The notes beneath the pieces were generated by a model. That model was given only the letters and a program-made list of their open reading frames with translations. It did no database searches and had not been told where the DNA came from. A program made the position numbers and the translations under genes. A stretch of DNA of 64,000 bases from an uncultured Lachnospiraceae bacterium (GTDB lineage: Bacteria; Bacillota; Clostridia; Lachnospirales; Lachnospiraceae), in the NCBI GenBank assembly GCA_947571775.1, contig CANOZK010000005.1, forward strand, positions 62,001 to 126,000, written 5' to 3'. Shown one piece after another: positions 53,241-62,084 of the stretch; the first letter of the stretch is position 1, and every line of letters starts with the position of its first letter.

Positions 53241-53531
53241 TTATCTTTTCGCGTCTGAAAAATCAGTCAGCTCTCTCAGCATCTCCTCGGCCCGTCTGCT
53301 CCCTTCCTGACTAATGGAATAATATGTCCACTTTCCGTCTTTCCGCGCTGTGACAATCCCGGAATCGCATAATATTTTCATATGATGCGATAGCGTTGAC
53401 TGGCTGATCTGTAATTGCTCCAGCAGCACACAGGCGCATTTTTCGCCGCTTCGTAGCATCGCCAAAACCTGCAAACGGTTTTCATCACAAAATGCTTTAA
53501 AGACTCTTGCATCCGCAGTATGATTTCGCAT
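53241..53531 (-). CDS. ArsR-family metal- or thiol-sensing repressor
   Basis: 96 residues. Winged helix with LQISQSTLSHHMKIL and a wing in RKDGKWTYYSIS. A cysteine pair in EKCACVLLEQL resembles the ArsR ELCVCDL metal site. First gene of the operon, with a consensus promoter and inverted repeats in it, so it probably represses its own operon until metal or another thiophilic ligand binds. Confidence 0.9.
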   Translation of the reverse strand: MRNHTADARVFKAFCDENRLQVLAMLRSGEKCACVLLEQLQISQSTLSHHMKILCDSGIVTARKDGKWTYYSISQEGSRRAEEMLRELTDFSDAKR

Positions 53532-53570
53532 TGTCTCTCCTCATATCTATTTTTTTCGATTTATATGTTT

Positions 53571-53599
53571 ATTATATACATCAGATTGAAAAATGTCAA
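53571..53599 (-). promoter_or_regulatory. promoter of arsR-desulfurase-Fe-S operon
   Basis: Minus strand: TTGACA (53594-53599), 17 nt, TATAAT (53571-53576), both perfect. GATTGA...TCAATC (53584-53601) overlaps the -35 and could be the ArsR operator. Confidence 0.82.
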
Positions 53600-53808
53600 T
53601 CTATTTTCTTGACACGGTATACTTTTTCTGGATAGCCGCGGGAAGCTTCTCATACTTTACTTCGCTCCATTCCAGAACACCACGTGCGCACGTCACGGCA
53701 AAGACTCGTCATCAACTGCCGGTTTGTCTCCTCCGTCTGACAATAGGCAAGGAACCGATTTTCATAAGACACAATAATCTCGTTGATTTCCCCGCCCCTT
53801 TTCTTTTA

Positions 53809-53866
53809 TTAGTTGATAAAAGCTGCTATTTGGAGCATACAAGAATTAGTGGCTTTTATCAGCTAA
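53809..53866. repeat. 15-bp inverted repeat in the arsR-flavin reductase gap
   Basis: Arms of 15 nt (53809-53823 and 53852-53866, one G-T mismatch) with a 28-nt loop. The surrounding 444-bp gap (53532-53975) shows no gene. A -35-like TTGACA follows near 53901 with a poor -10. Confidence 0.55.
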
Positions 53867-53975
53867 TTATTTCGTATAACTCAAGCAGGCATTTTTCTCT
53901 TGACAAATAAAGGAAATATGACAAAATATGGGAAAGAACTATAAACCCAACAGCGTAAAAGGAGCGTGTATAAAA

Positions 53976-54593
53976 ATGGATAAAAAAGCAATGTATAACT
54001 TAACTTATGGATTATTCGTACTTTCTACCCGTTTGGACGAGAAAGACAATGGCTGCATTATCAATACCGCAATACAGTTGACTTCCACTCCCAACAGAAT
54101 CAGCATCGCCGTAAACAAAGACAATTTTACACAAGAATTGATAAAAGAAAGCGGTAAATTCAACCTCTCCATTTTGAGTGAACAGGCAAGTTTTGAAATC
54201 TTCAAACATTTTGGTTTCCAATCTGGAAAAGACACGGACAAGTTTAAAGACTACCTTGCCTGCAAACGCAGCGAGAACGGTCTTTACTATATCACAGAGG
54301 GGACGAATGCCTATATCAGCGCCACCGTAGAACAGGCGATTGACCTTGGAAGCCATACGCTGTTTATTGCTTCCGTGGATGATATGGAAGTACTGGCGTC
54401 GGAGCCGTCGGCTTCCTACGCCTATTATCAGTCCTCCATCAAGCCAAAACCGCAGGAAACCACAGGAAAAGGAACTACTGCATGGCGCTGTACGGTATGC
54501 GGATATATTTACGAGGGCGAAGAACTGCCGGCAGATTTCGTCTGTCCTCTCTGCAAACATCCCGCCTCAGACTTCGAGAAAATAACGGTATAA
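53976..54593 (+). CDS. flavin reductase-rubredoxin fusion (high-molecular-weight rubredoxin type)
   Basis: About 205 residues from the ATG at 53976 with AAGGAG upstream. Residues 1-150 are a flavin reductase/FMN-binding split barrel (YNLTYGLFVLSTR, NAIQLTSTPNRISIAV). Residues 155-205 are rubredoxin, with WRCTVCGYIYEGEELPADF and CPLCKHP holding the iron cysteines. Such fusions pass electrons to oxygen- or peroxide-reducing enzymes in anaerobes. It sits opposite the ArsR operon and ends at a strong terminator. Confidence 0.9.
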   Translation: MDKKAMYNLTYGLFVLSTRLDEKDNGCIINTAIQLTSTPNRISIAVNKDNFTQELIKESGKFNLSILSEQASFEIFKHFGFQSGKDTDKFKDYLACKRSENGLYYITEGTNAYISATVEQAIDLGSHTLFIASVDDMEVLASEPSASYAYYQSSIKPKPQETTGKGTTAWRCTVCGYIYEGEELPADFVCPLCKHPASDFEKITV

Positions 54594-54610
54594 ATACCCA
54601 TTGCACAGCG

Positions 54611-54638
54611 ATTCCGGGGGATAGACTTCCCCCGGAAT
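54611..54638. terminator. terminator between flavin reductase-rubredoxin and XRE genes
   Basis: Perfect 10-bp G+C-rich stem (ATTCCGGGGG / CCCCCGGAAT) with an 8-nt loop, then TACCTTTATCC on the plus strand. Convergent genes. Confidence 0.7.
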
Positions 54639-54650
54639 TACCTTTATCCT

Positions 54651-55688
54651 TTATATCTCGTTCACCAATTCCTGCCACCGTTTGTCTGTCTTCAAAAAAC
54701 CATAGACTTTTTCATCCTGAAAATGGGTTTGCAAATTCTTTTTTATCTCCGCCAGGAAATCTTCCTGCGGTGCTTTAAACGCCAGATGTTCATAGAGCGG
54801 GGATTTGACCCAGCCGCAGATATTTTTTACGTTTGCAAGCATTTTTTCCATAATCTCTATAACTGTATCTGCATCTTTCTTTGCCGTCGCCAGATCCAGT
54901 GCGCAGGAAACTCCCTGATATTCGCCCATCTCAAATATATCTGCCAGGCTTTTTTGCTTCTCTACCAAGATGCGGGCCTTTTCCTGGTTTCCTTCCTCCA
55001 TAGCCAGCATATAAATACCGTGCAGTTCCATACTGACATATTGATAACTGGAAAGCAGCAGTTCTTCATATGCTTGATATGCTTCGTCGGTTCTCCCGGT
55101 TTTGCCGTAAATTACTGCCTGTTTTCTTTTTCTCTCTGGATCCCTCCTGGAAAAATAAGACAGATATGTTTCTGCTTTTTCATACTGTTCCTTTCTTACA
55201 TAATAACCAAACAAAGAATCCGCTGCACTGTTTCTGAGATCTTCCTGGTCGCTTTGCAAAGCCCGTACATAACAGTCATAAATAAATTCTTCAAAATTTT
55301 CCAGAACGGGAAGTTTCTTTGCCAGACGCCATGCATCAAACATCAAAGCCATGCGATAGATCAGCGGCGCACAGTTGGGATATTCCTCCAGTTTCCTTTT
55401 CGCCCATTGAAACGCTTCTTCAAACGTTTCGTTTTGCAGTTTCCGATCCGCCTCATAAATCAAGTGATTGATTTCCTCTTCTGTGAGTTCCTCACGGAAC
55501 GATAACAAAGTGTCAAGCGTAACGCCCAGTAATCGGGCAATCGGGCACAGCAGCATAATATCTGGATAGGAATTTCCATTCTCCCACTTATTGACTGCCG
55601 GGGCCGTTACGCCAAGGCGGTTTGCCATTTCCTCTTGTGTCATGTTTTTGCTTTTTCTGTTTTTCCGTATTACTTCACCGATTTGCAT
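54651..55688 (-). CDS. XRE-family regulator with tetratricopeptide-like repeats
   Basis: 345 residues. N-terminal Cro/CI helix-turn-helix (GEVIRKNRKSKNMTQEEM, VTAPAVNKWENGNSYPD). From about residue 75 a helical repeat region resembles TPRs seen in regulators that bind peptides. Its ligand is unknown. No operon partner is obvious; a small membrane protein gene lies upstream on the same strand. Confidence 0.85.
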   Translation of the reverse strand: MQIGEVIRKNRKSKNMTQEEMANRLGVTAPAVNKWENGNSYPDIMLLCPIARLLGVTLDTLLSFREELTEEEINHLIYEADRKLQNETFEEAFQWAKRKLEEYPNCAPLIYRMALMFDAWRLAKKLPVLENFEEFIYDCYVRALQSDQEDLRNSAADSLFGYYVRKEQYEKAETYLSYFSRRDPERKRKQAVIYGKTGRTDEAYQAYEELLLSSYQYVSMELHGIYMLAMEEGNQEKARILVEKQKSLADIFEMGEYQGVSCALDLATAKKDADTVIEIMEKMLANVKNICGWVKSPLYEHLAFKAPQEDFLAEIKKNLQTHFQDEKVYGFLKTDKRWQELVNEI

Positions 55689-55784
55689 ATGACATCCTCC
55701 TTTGATTTCCTGTCTTTATCATATCAGACCATGCCGGACGCTACAATTGAACCATTTTTAACTTTTGCGAAAGAAAATTAACTG

Positions 55785-55946
55785 TTATTCACCTTTCTTT
55801 CTCCATGAAGTATAGGCAAAATACAGGAACACCCCGCCGATGATCACATAAACCAAAGTCATTTCTATATTGCCGGACAATCCGCTGACAACGGCAGCCG
55901 CCAGCCAGATCAAAGCCAAAATACTGCGAACCCATACATGACGCAT
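55785..55946 (-). CDS. 53-residue membrane protein
   Basis: Short gene with a perfect AAGGAGG site 8 bases before the ATG at 55946. Two hydrophobic helices (ILALIWLAAAVVSGL and MTLVYVIIGGVFLYFAY) and a basic tail RKKGE. Not a recognised family. It lies between the GHKL kinase (stop at 56059) and the XRE gene on the same strand; a membrane-signalling link is possible but unproven. Confidence 0.6.
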   Translation of the reverse strand: MRHVWVRSILALIWLAAAVVSGLSGNIEMTLVYVIIGGVFLYFAYTSWRKKGE

Positions 55947-56058
55947 AATCTTTTCCTCCTTAAACTATCTGTGTTTGTGATGTCTATATCCTAACAGAAA
56001 AAGGAGGTCTGTGCGAAAGTGTCCGCAATCGGCAGTTTTTTGACCGCGAATCAGTTGG

Positions 56059-57351
56059 TCATTCCACGCGCACCCCATGATAGGACAAAGTAGCGACCGC
56101 CCGAAAGGTATTGCCCATACAAGTGGTCTGCACCATGCCGTCGTATTTCTCTGCCGCAGTCTGGGCGCTTTTTAGCCCCCATCCATGCAGGCCGTTCTCT
56201 TTTTTTGTAGTTTTGAGCGTTCCGTTTTCCTGCAAAGATACCGACAAAAAAGGATTCTCCACCTTAATTACCAACATCTGGTGAATGCGGCGTATGGTAA
56301 GCTGGATGCAGCGCTGTTCAGATCCCGGCACTTGCCGCGCCGCCTCCAAAGCGTTATCCAGAAGATTTCCCAGTACGGCGCACAGATCTGCGCTTCGGAT
56401 GTTGGTATGACGCGGAAATTCCACCTGTGCCTGCAACTGTATATTGTCAGCCGCAGCTTCTGCCGCTTTCTGATTAATCAGATAATCCACTGTCTCGTCC
56501 CCAGTCCAGACGCTGTCTGTCATCTCACGAATGGGCGCTTGCAGCTCGTCCAGATATTGAATCGCTTCCCTGTATTTTTCATGGGAGAGGAGCTGACGCA
56601 GCGCTCCGATATGATTGTGAAAATCATGAAACAGCTTTGCATTTACCGCATAGGCGTGATTCAGCGCCGTATAATCCCGTTCCAATAGCTCTGCCTGCTG
56701 AGATTTAAACTCGGCCAATTCCTTTTCCATTTCATACTGCCGATTTACCTTGTATACCAAGCTCGACATCAACAGCACAACGGCCAGAATCGTCCACATG
56801 GAAAGCGCATCTGCGGGAAGCGCAAGGCGAGTCTGCTCCGACAGCGTCACGACCAAAAGAAACCCGGCCAGGGTCATCATTGAGGCAAACCGAAAGATAG
56901 CCTCCCCGGACATACCTATTTTTCTGGAAAAAAAGACCGCCAAAAGAATCAGCAGCAGATGAAGCAGCCAGACGGAAGTCTGCCCGCAAAACGTCCGCGC
57001 ATCCAGAAATGCCAGAGAGCGAAACAAAACGCCCATCCCTGCGGATAAAAGAAACTGCCAGAAAGAAACCTCAATCTCATAGAAACTGCCGACAAATAGG
57101 CCCATTCTTATATCGGCTTTCTGCCACCGTCCGGCACAGGCCGCAATCCAGACGGCTTCCAGTACCATTCGGTAAAAATCCGGTAAGTTCGTCCGAAAAA
57201 GAAACGCGGCAATGGCAAGCGCGCCGACAATCCCTGCCGCAATCGGTTTTTTCCCCGGTTTCTCTGCGGACAGCAGGCGGGAAAGAAGGCACAGACCGGC
57301 GGCAACGCGCAAACCGCCGGTCAGAATATTTGAAAACAAAACAAGTATCAT
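56059..57351 (-). CDS. GHKL sensor histidine kinase (AgrC/NatK-like)
   Basis: About 430 residues from the ATG at 57351, which overlaps the LytTR stop as ATGA (an earlier TTG at 57366 exists). Five to six membrane segments in the first 200 residues, a coiled region, then HATPase_c of the GHKL type (LGNLLDNALEAAR). Histidine in LFHDFHNHIGAL. Peptide-sensing quorum kinases have this layout, but no agrB or agrD is adjacent. Partner of the LytTR regulator. Confidence 0.87.
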   Translation of the reverse strand: MILVLFSNILTGGLRVAAGLCLLSRLLSAEKPGKKPIAAGIVGALAIAAFLFRTNLPDFYRMVLEAVWIAACAGRWQKADIRMGLFVGSFYEIEVSFWQFLLSAGMGVLFRSLAFLDARTFCGQTSVWLLHLLLILLAVFFSRKIGMSGEAIFRFASMMTLAGFLLVVTLSEQTRLALPADALSMWTILAVVLLMSSLVYKVNRQYEMEKELAEFKSQQAELLERDYTALNHAYAVNAKLFHDFHNHIGALRQLLSHEKYREAIQYLDELQAPIREMTDSVWTGDETVDYLINQKAAEAAADNIQLQAQVEFPRHTNIRSADLCAVLGNLLDNALEAARQVPGSEQRCIQLTIRRIHQMLVIKVENPFLSVSLQENGTLKTTKKENGLHGWGLKSAQTAAEKYDGMVQTTCMGNTFRAVATLSYHGVRVE

Positions 57352-58067
57352 ATATGGGCTCCCCAATAGGTATTGATCTGTTCTTTCACTTCCTGCAAAT
57401 GAGAACGGCTAATCGGAAGCGACATGCCGTTTTTCAAAATAACCATACTGTCCTTTACCTGCATAATATGTATCAGATTGACAATACATCCCCGGTCAAT
57501 ATAGATAAACTCTTGCGCATTCAATTCTTCATAAACCTGACGCAGACTTTTCCGCACCTTTGACAATCCGCCGCTAGCGGCAATGCTGGCATTTTTGCCG
57601 TCACGCTCGATATAGTAAATCTCTCTATACGGGATTTTTTCGAGCCTACTGTTTGTCCGAATGGTATAGGATTTGCCGTCTTCTAATAGAATCAGCCGGA
57701 TAGCGTCCAAAATTGCGGCGGAAAGCCGCTTATTTGCCTCTTCTTTGGGCACATATCGAAAAATAGACAGTTCAAAAGCGTCTATGGCATATTCGATATG
57801 GGAAGTGATAAAGATAATTTTCACATTCGGCAGATATGGTTTGATTTTTCGGGCAAGCTCCATGCCGCTGCTGCCGGGCATTTCAATATCCAGCAAAATA
57901 AAATCAAAGAAAACGTCGTCCTCCGTAATATCACAGAGCAAGTGATAGCTGTCCGTATAGGCGGCAATTTCTCCAACGCACCCGCACTGTCGGAAACACT
58001 CCTCTGCAATTTTTCTATGGGAACAAACGGCACGCTCATCATCGTCACAAATCGCTATATGCAACAT
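57348..58067 (-). CDS. LytTR-family response regulator
   Basis: 239 residues. Receiver with DDDE acidic pair, phospho-aspartate in ILLDIEMPGSSGMEL and lysine-containing FITSH region; LytTR DNA-binding domain from about 140 with YYIERDGKNASI. It follows xylulokinase by 12 bp and overlaps the kinase by 4 bp, so these three seem to be transcribed together. Confidence 0.92.
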   Translation of the reverse strand: MLHIAICDDDERAVCSHRKIAEECFRQCGCVGEIAAYTDSYHLLCDITEDDVFFDFILLDIEMPGSSGMELARKIKPYLPNVKIIFITSHIEYAIDAFELSIFRYVPKEEANKRLSAAILDAIRLILLEDGKSYTIRTNSRLEKIPYREIYYIERDGKNASIAASGGLSKVRKSLRQVYEELNAQEFIYIDRGCIVNLIHIMQVKDSMVILKNGMSLPISRSHLQEVKEQINTYWGAHI

Positions 58068-58079
58068 TTTACCACCTCA

Positions 58080-59576
58080 TCACTGCCTTGTACAAAGAGA
58101 GAATAACGCCTGGTTCGCCGGATAAAGTTTTTCAAATATCTGAGAGTCCTGTGCATACAATTTCTGATTATTTGTATCTGGTTCTGTGATTTCATCGCTG
58201 AAACGCACGATCTGGCTGCACGCTTCTTCATAATCGGAAAAGGCTCCAACGGCTACGCCTGCAATCATTGCCGCGCCCATACAGCCCTGCTCTTTTACCA
58301 GATTTGTCACCACTTCGCATCCAAACTGATCCGCAATAATCTGACGAAACACCTTACTGTTGGCCCCGCCGCCGGAAGCGATCACGCGGTCAAATGTGAG
58401 CCCCATCCTCCGGAAAATTTCCAGAGAACTCCTCTGTGCATAAATAATGCCTTCCATCGCCGCCCGAATCATATCCGCCCGATCGTGTTTTAAGCTCAGG
58501 CCGAAATAGATGCCTCTGGCATTGGGATCGTTCCACGGCGTCCGCTCTCCGCTCAGATACGGAAGAAAAAACAATCCGCCGCTGCCGGGCGCGGACTGCC
58601 CCGCCAGGTCCGTCATCTCATCGTAATTTTTCATGCCAAGAATATTATTTTTCAGCCATTTTAAGGAAACCCCTCCGCTTAAATTCGCTCCCATCAGCAG
58701 CCATTGTTTTTTGTCCACATGACAGAACGTATTTGTCCGAAATTCTGTATCCGAAAGCGGACTGTCAGAGATCGTCACCAACTGGCTCGCAGTCCCGATA
58801 TTGGAAATCGCAGTCCCTGGATGCAACATCCCGTTTCCCACAGCCTGTACCATCGTATCCCCGCCGCCATAAGCGACAGGAATCCCTTCCGGCAGGCCCG
58901 TCTCTTGCGCGCACGCCCTGGATACCGTCCCCGCAAGCTCGGCGGACTCGTGGCATGGCACAAAGAAACTTTTCTCCAGCCCAATCCGACGGATAAGCTC
59001 CCACGCCCACTGCCTATTTACGGTGTCAAAAATTCCTGTGGATGAAGCGTCGGACATGTCGGTACCCATTTGTCCGCACATCCGAAACCGGATGTAATCT
59101 TTCGGCAGCATCACTTTGCAGATCCGCTCGTAATTCTTAGGTTCCTGATCTCTGACCCAGACCAGCGAACTAACCAGAAATCCCGTACTGAGGGCATTCA
59201 AAGAAACAGCCTGGTATTCCTCTTGGGGAACGGCTTCATAAATGCGCTCAATAGACGCCGAAGATCTCTGGTCCGCCCAGATCATCGTATTTCGGACTTC
59301 TTTACCGGACTCGTCCAACATGACCAGCCCATGCATCTGCCCGGAATAGCCGATACCGCAGATGTTCTTTTTCAGCTCTGGATGCTGCCCCACCAGACAA
59401 CGAAGCGTCCAGGCAGCCGCTTCCCAAATCCGCTCCATATTCTGCTCTGCCCAAGACTGCTGTGGTTTGAGTATATCGTATTCTCTCTGGGCAATTCCCG
59501 CCGTTGTCCCGTCTTCTCCCAGAAGCAGGGATTTGACGCTGGAAGTGCCGATATCAACTCCTATAAAATAGCGCAT
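58080..59576 (-). CDS. xylB: xylulokinase
   Basis: 498 residues from the ATG at 59576 (AAAAGGAAAAG upstream; 59600 is the earlier in-frame ATG). FGGY kinase: N-terminal YFIGVDIGTSSVKSLL, YSGQMHGLV, TDMSDASSTG, and GGGANSKVFRQII near the C-terminus. It phosphorylates D-xylulose at C5 to feed the pentose phosphate pathway. No xylose isomerase is adjacent; the divergent MFS gene may import a pentose or pentitol. Confidence 0.93.
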   Translation of the reverse strand: MRYFIGVDIGTSSVKSLLLGEDGTTAGIAQREYDILKPQQSWAEQNMERIWEAAAWTLRCLVGQHPELKKNICGIGYSGQMHGLVMLDESGKEVRNTMIWADQRSSASIERIYEAVPQEEYQAVSLNALSTGFLVSSLVWVRDQEPKNYERICKVMLPKDYIRFRMCGQMGTDMSDASSTGIFDTVNRQWAWELIRRIGLEKSFFVPCHESAELAGTVSRACAQETGLPEGIPVAYGGGDTMVQAVGNGMLHPGTAISNIGTASQLVTISDSPLSDTEFRTNTFCHVDKKQWLLMGANLSGGVSLKWLKNNILGMKNYDEMTDLAGQSAPGSGGLFFLPYLSGERTPWNDPNARGIYFGLSLKHDRADMIRAAMEGIIYAQRSSLEIFRRMGLTFDRVIASGGGANSKVFRQIIADQFGCEVVTNLVKEQGCMGAAMIAGVAVGAFSDYEEACSQIVRFSDEITEPDTNNQKLYAQDSQIFEKLYPANQALFSLCTRQ

Positions 59577-59626
59577 AACTTTTCCTTTTTGCATCCCCAT
59601 ATGGGAACGCCGTTTTTTTTACGATT

Positions 59627-59655
59627 ATTATATAGAGACAGAGAAAGAAAATCAA
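59627..59655 (-). promoter_or_regulatory. xylB promoter
   Basis: Minus strand: TTGATT (59650-59655), 17 nt, TATAAT (59627-59632). Confidence 0.75.
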
Positions 59656-59685
59656 GCTGTGAAAAGAGATTGACTCCTTATATGC

Positions 59686-59714
59686 TTGAAATTTCGTCTT
59701 ATTTTCTGTATAAT
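59686..59714 (+). promoter_or_regulatory. promoter of the MFS transporter gene
   Basis: TTGAAA (59686-59691), 17 nt, TATAAT (59709-59714). Confidence 0.75.
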
Positions 59715-59784
59715 AGAGTTTAATCAAAGAAATATGCTGTAAAAAACAAAAATTTTCTACATAAATAAAGAAGGAGGATTTGAA

Positions 59785-60963
59785 ATGTCTGAACAACAGT
59801 CATTGGATCAAAAGAAACTCTCAACGCTGGGAATTGCTGCGATTCTGCTGATGAGCAGCTTGACCGTGATGGTGGGGACTGCGGTCACCCCGGCGGTGGC
59901 GGAGCTGGGCAGGGTCTATCAACTGGGGAATTACGCCTCTTGGCTAATTACGACTCCGGCCCTGGGGGTGGTGATTACCACAGTTTTATTCGGTCGAATC
60001 ATTGACAAAAAAGGGCCTTACTGGGTGGCGTTCATCGGGCTTTTGTGCTATGGCGCATTTGGAATCGCCGGCTCTCTTATGCCCAATGTTGTTACCCTTT
60101 TGCTGGATCGCCTTCTGCTCGGAGCCGCCACAGCAGCCATTATGAATGCAAGCGTCACGTTTATCTCAGCCTTTTTTCAGGGGGAAAAGCAGTTAAAAAT
60201 CCTGGCGCTGCAAAGCATGGCGATGGAATGCGGAGGCGTGGTTTATTTAAGTATCAGCGGTATGCTGGTCGATGTGTCGTGGCGCTGCCCGTTTTATATT
60301 TATGGTCTGGGCTTCCTCGCATTTCTTGGTTTAGCCCTGTTCATTCCCAAGGTGCCGGCCGCCGCAGAGACAGACAAAGAGACGCAGGAGGAGAACGCCA
60401 AAGAAAACGCGAAAGGAGTGCCCATTCCTCTGGTGCTGCTGATTTCTTTTCTGGGTATGCTGATGTTTTTTACAGTCATGGTCGTCCTTCCCCTTTACCT
60501 GCAAAACCAGCTCGGATACTCCCCTTCTTTTACTGGCTATTACCTCGCCTCGATCGATGTGGTTTCGGTACTGGCCGCCGGATTTTCGCCCAATATTGTC
60601 AAACGGGTAAAAGAAAAGGGATGCTTAAGCATTGCCTTTTGCAGCTATGGAATCGCTTTTCTGCTGTATTTCTTTTTTGGAAAAACCATGCTGCTCTGGG
60701 CCGCGGCATGCTTTGTGGGAATTGGCTTTGGCTTCTCTACGCCGCTCTACAACAATTTGATTGTAAACAAAAGCACGCCGAAAAACAAAGGGCTGAATAT
60801 CAGTTTCTGTACGATGGCTATGTTTGCGGGACAGTTCTTCTCCGCGCTGTTGATTTCCATCTGTACCGCGGAAAAGCTGTTCCTAATCGCCGCTCTGATC
60901 GCTTTTGTAATCATGGCCGCTATCCTGCCGGTAGCCAAAAAATACCAGGAAAAAAATAATTAA
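59785..60963 (+). CDS. major facilitator superfamily transporter
   Basis: 392 residues with about twelve membrane segments and a charged central loop rich in Glu, Thr and Lys (about 190-215). Conserved VLFGRIIDKKGP is the loop 2-3 motif. It resembles drug:H+ antiporter (DHA1)-type carriers. It is divergent from xylB with only about 200 bp between, so a link to pentose metabolism is possible but the family alone does not show it. AAGGAGG site. Confidence 0.88.
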   Translation: MSEQQSLDQKKLSTLGIAAILLMSSLTVMVGTAVTPAVAELGRVYQLGNYASWLITTPALGVVITTVLFGRIIDKKGPYWVAFIGLLCYGAFGIAGSLMPNVVTLLLDRLLLGAATAAIMNASVTFISAFFQGEKQLKILALQSMAMECGGVVYLSISGMLVDVSWRCPFYIYGLGFLAFLGLALFIPKVPAAAETDKETQEENAKENAKGVPIPLVLLISFLGMLMFFTVMVVLPLYLQNQLGYSPSFTGYYLASIDVVSVLAAGFSPNIVKRVKEKGCLSIAFCSYGIAFLLYFFFGKTMLLWAAACFVGIGFGFSTPLYNNLIVNKSTPKNKGLNISFCTMAMFAGQFFSALLISICTAEKLFLIAALIAFVIMAAILPVAKKYQEKNN

Positions 60964-60980
60964 AGTATATTTGCTCACAA

Positions 60981-61031
60981 AAAAGCCAAAAGCGGCCGCG
61001 CTTGGACAAATCAACGACGCTTTTGGCTTTT
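60981..61031. terminator. bidirectional terminator after the MFS gene
   Basis: Perfect 14-bp stem (AAAAGCCAAAAGCG / CGCTTTTGGCTTTT) with a 23-nt loop. T-runs flank it on both strands; it also ends the MerR transcript. Confidence 0.85.
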
Positions 61032-61050
61032 GCCGTGAAACTTTCTGCTG

Positions 61051-61317
61051 TCACGAATTTAAGATTTCTTTTATTTCCAAAATGGTTCTGCTTTGCTCCC
61101 GCAATTTTTTTATGCGCTGAACCTTCGCTACACTATCCTGCCGCCTGTAACGCCTTGTGAGATTTTCTCCTGCCTGCTCAAAAGCCAACATCCCTTGTTC
61201 CGTATAAAATTTCAGCGTGCTGTATCGAACATCGGTTAGCCGGGCCAGCTCGCCAATGGTCACATATTCGGCTTTCTCAATTACTTCCATGCTTCTGCGT
61301 CTGGACATGCCGCTCAC
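61051..61317 (-). CDS. small MerR-like helix-turn-helix protein
   Basis: 88 residues. The helix-turn-helix is in ARLTDVRYSTLKFYTEQGML, the usual MerR N-terminal layout, with a wing around NLTRRYRRQD and a short helix after it; the effector domain is missing. GTG at 61317 is the start in frame; ATG 61308 is possible. It follows the GPP34-like gene by zero bases and is in the same operon. Confidence 0.8.
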   Translation of the reverse strand: MSGMSRRRSMEVIEKAEYVTIGELARLTDVRYSTLKFYTEQGMLAFEQAGENLTRRYRRQDSVAKVQRIKKLREQSRTILEIKEILNS

Positions 61318-61977
61318 CTACACCGAGGCGGAAGCCGATACGCTGACGGCCGCCAGAATGGTTTTGATATAATCCACCATCTCTTTGACCAATTTTCCTT
61401 CAGGGGAATCCAGAATCTTCTGCAACTTGTGCTTCATCTCTTTTTGTTCGTATTTAGAAAAATAGGTTTTCAGACATCTGCTCCTCTCCAGCAAAACTGC
61501 CAGCGCCGCCGTTTCCTCCGTGATTTTTCCCTCTTCCAAAAGCTCTGCCCGCATATTGTCCACAATGCAGCGAACGGCTTTGGAATCCGGTATGTAATTT
61601 TTCTTATTCCCCAGAACGCCTCCCGCGTTCTCTTGGGCCACGCCTATATTCACCAGAGAATCGCCGACTGCGTTCATCAGTTCGTTCCACTGCTTATCGG
61701 TAAACCCGAAACAAAACTCCTCCAGGATTTTATTGAGTTTTGCCGTCTTTTTCTGATTAATCGAATCATACAGCGGCCGCAGATATGGTAGGGCGGCCGG
61801 AAGCTGATGGATTATGGTCACTTTTTTTCCCTCTATGGAAATACAGTTCTCAAGCTGCAGCTCCAAAATACCCGCCGCCACAAAGCAAACCCTCTTTTCC
61901 ACGCTGAACCCGGATATTTTGCCTTTTTCATTCACAGAACAAATCACATACTCTTGTATAATCGATAAATCTTTCAT
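61318..61977 (-). CDS. GPP34/GOLPH3-like protein, tentative
   Basis: 219 residues, mainly helical, no membrane segment. It begins LSIIQEYVICSVNEKGKIS, followed by CFVAAGILELQLENCISIEGKK, a pattern I associate with bacterial GPP34 (GOLPH3-like, lipid-binding) proteins, though I am not certain. The C-terminus ends in a Val/Ala/Ser tail. It is the first gene of a two-gene operon with a MerR-like regulator and has a structured leader. Confidence 0.5.
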   Translation of the reverse strand: MKDLSIIQEYVICSVNEKGKISGFSVEKRVCFVAAGILELQLENCISIEGKKVTIIHQLPAALPYLRPLYDSINQKKTAKLNKILEEFCFGFTDKQWNELMNAVGDSLVNIGVAQENAGGVLGNKKNYIPDSKAVRCIVDNMRAELLEEGKITEETAALAVLLERSRCLKTYFSKYEQKEMKHKLQKILDSPEGKLVKEMVDYIKTILAAVSVSASASV

Positions 61978-62018
61978 TTTTAAGTTTTCCCCCAGTCTGT
62001 TTTTGCTGTGCTGCTTCG

Positions 62019-62058
62019 GATGTTACCGGCGCATTCTAATGCATCCTCTGGTAACATC
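62019..62058 (-). promoter_or_regulatory. hairpin in the leader of the GPP34-MerR operon
   Basis: 9-bp arms GATGTTACC / GGTAACATC around a core that also holds GCATT / AATGC. It lies between the start point and the first gene. Confidence 0.5.
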
Positions 62059-62079
62059 TACTTACCACTTACTACTTAC
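62059..62079 (-). repeat. three tandem GTAAGTR heptamers at the start of the leader
   Basis: Minus strand: GTAAGTA, GTAAGTG, GTAAGTA back to back, at and just after the predicted start point. Confidence 0.65.
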
Positions 62080-62084
62080 GATTT

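Noticed and set aside
55785..55946. AgrD-type signal peptide for the GHKL kinase
   Set aside because: It has two hydrophobic helices and lacks an AgrD-like cysteine or charged C-terminal tail; no agrB is nearby.
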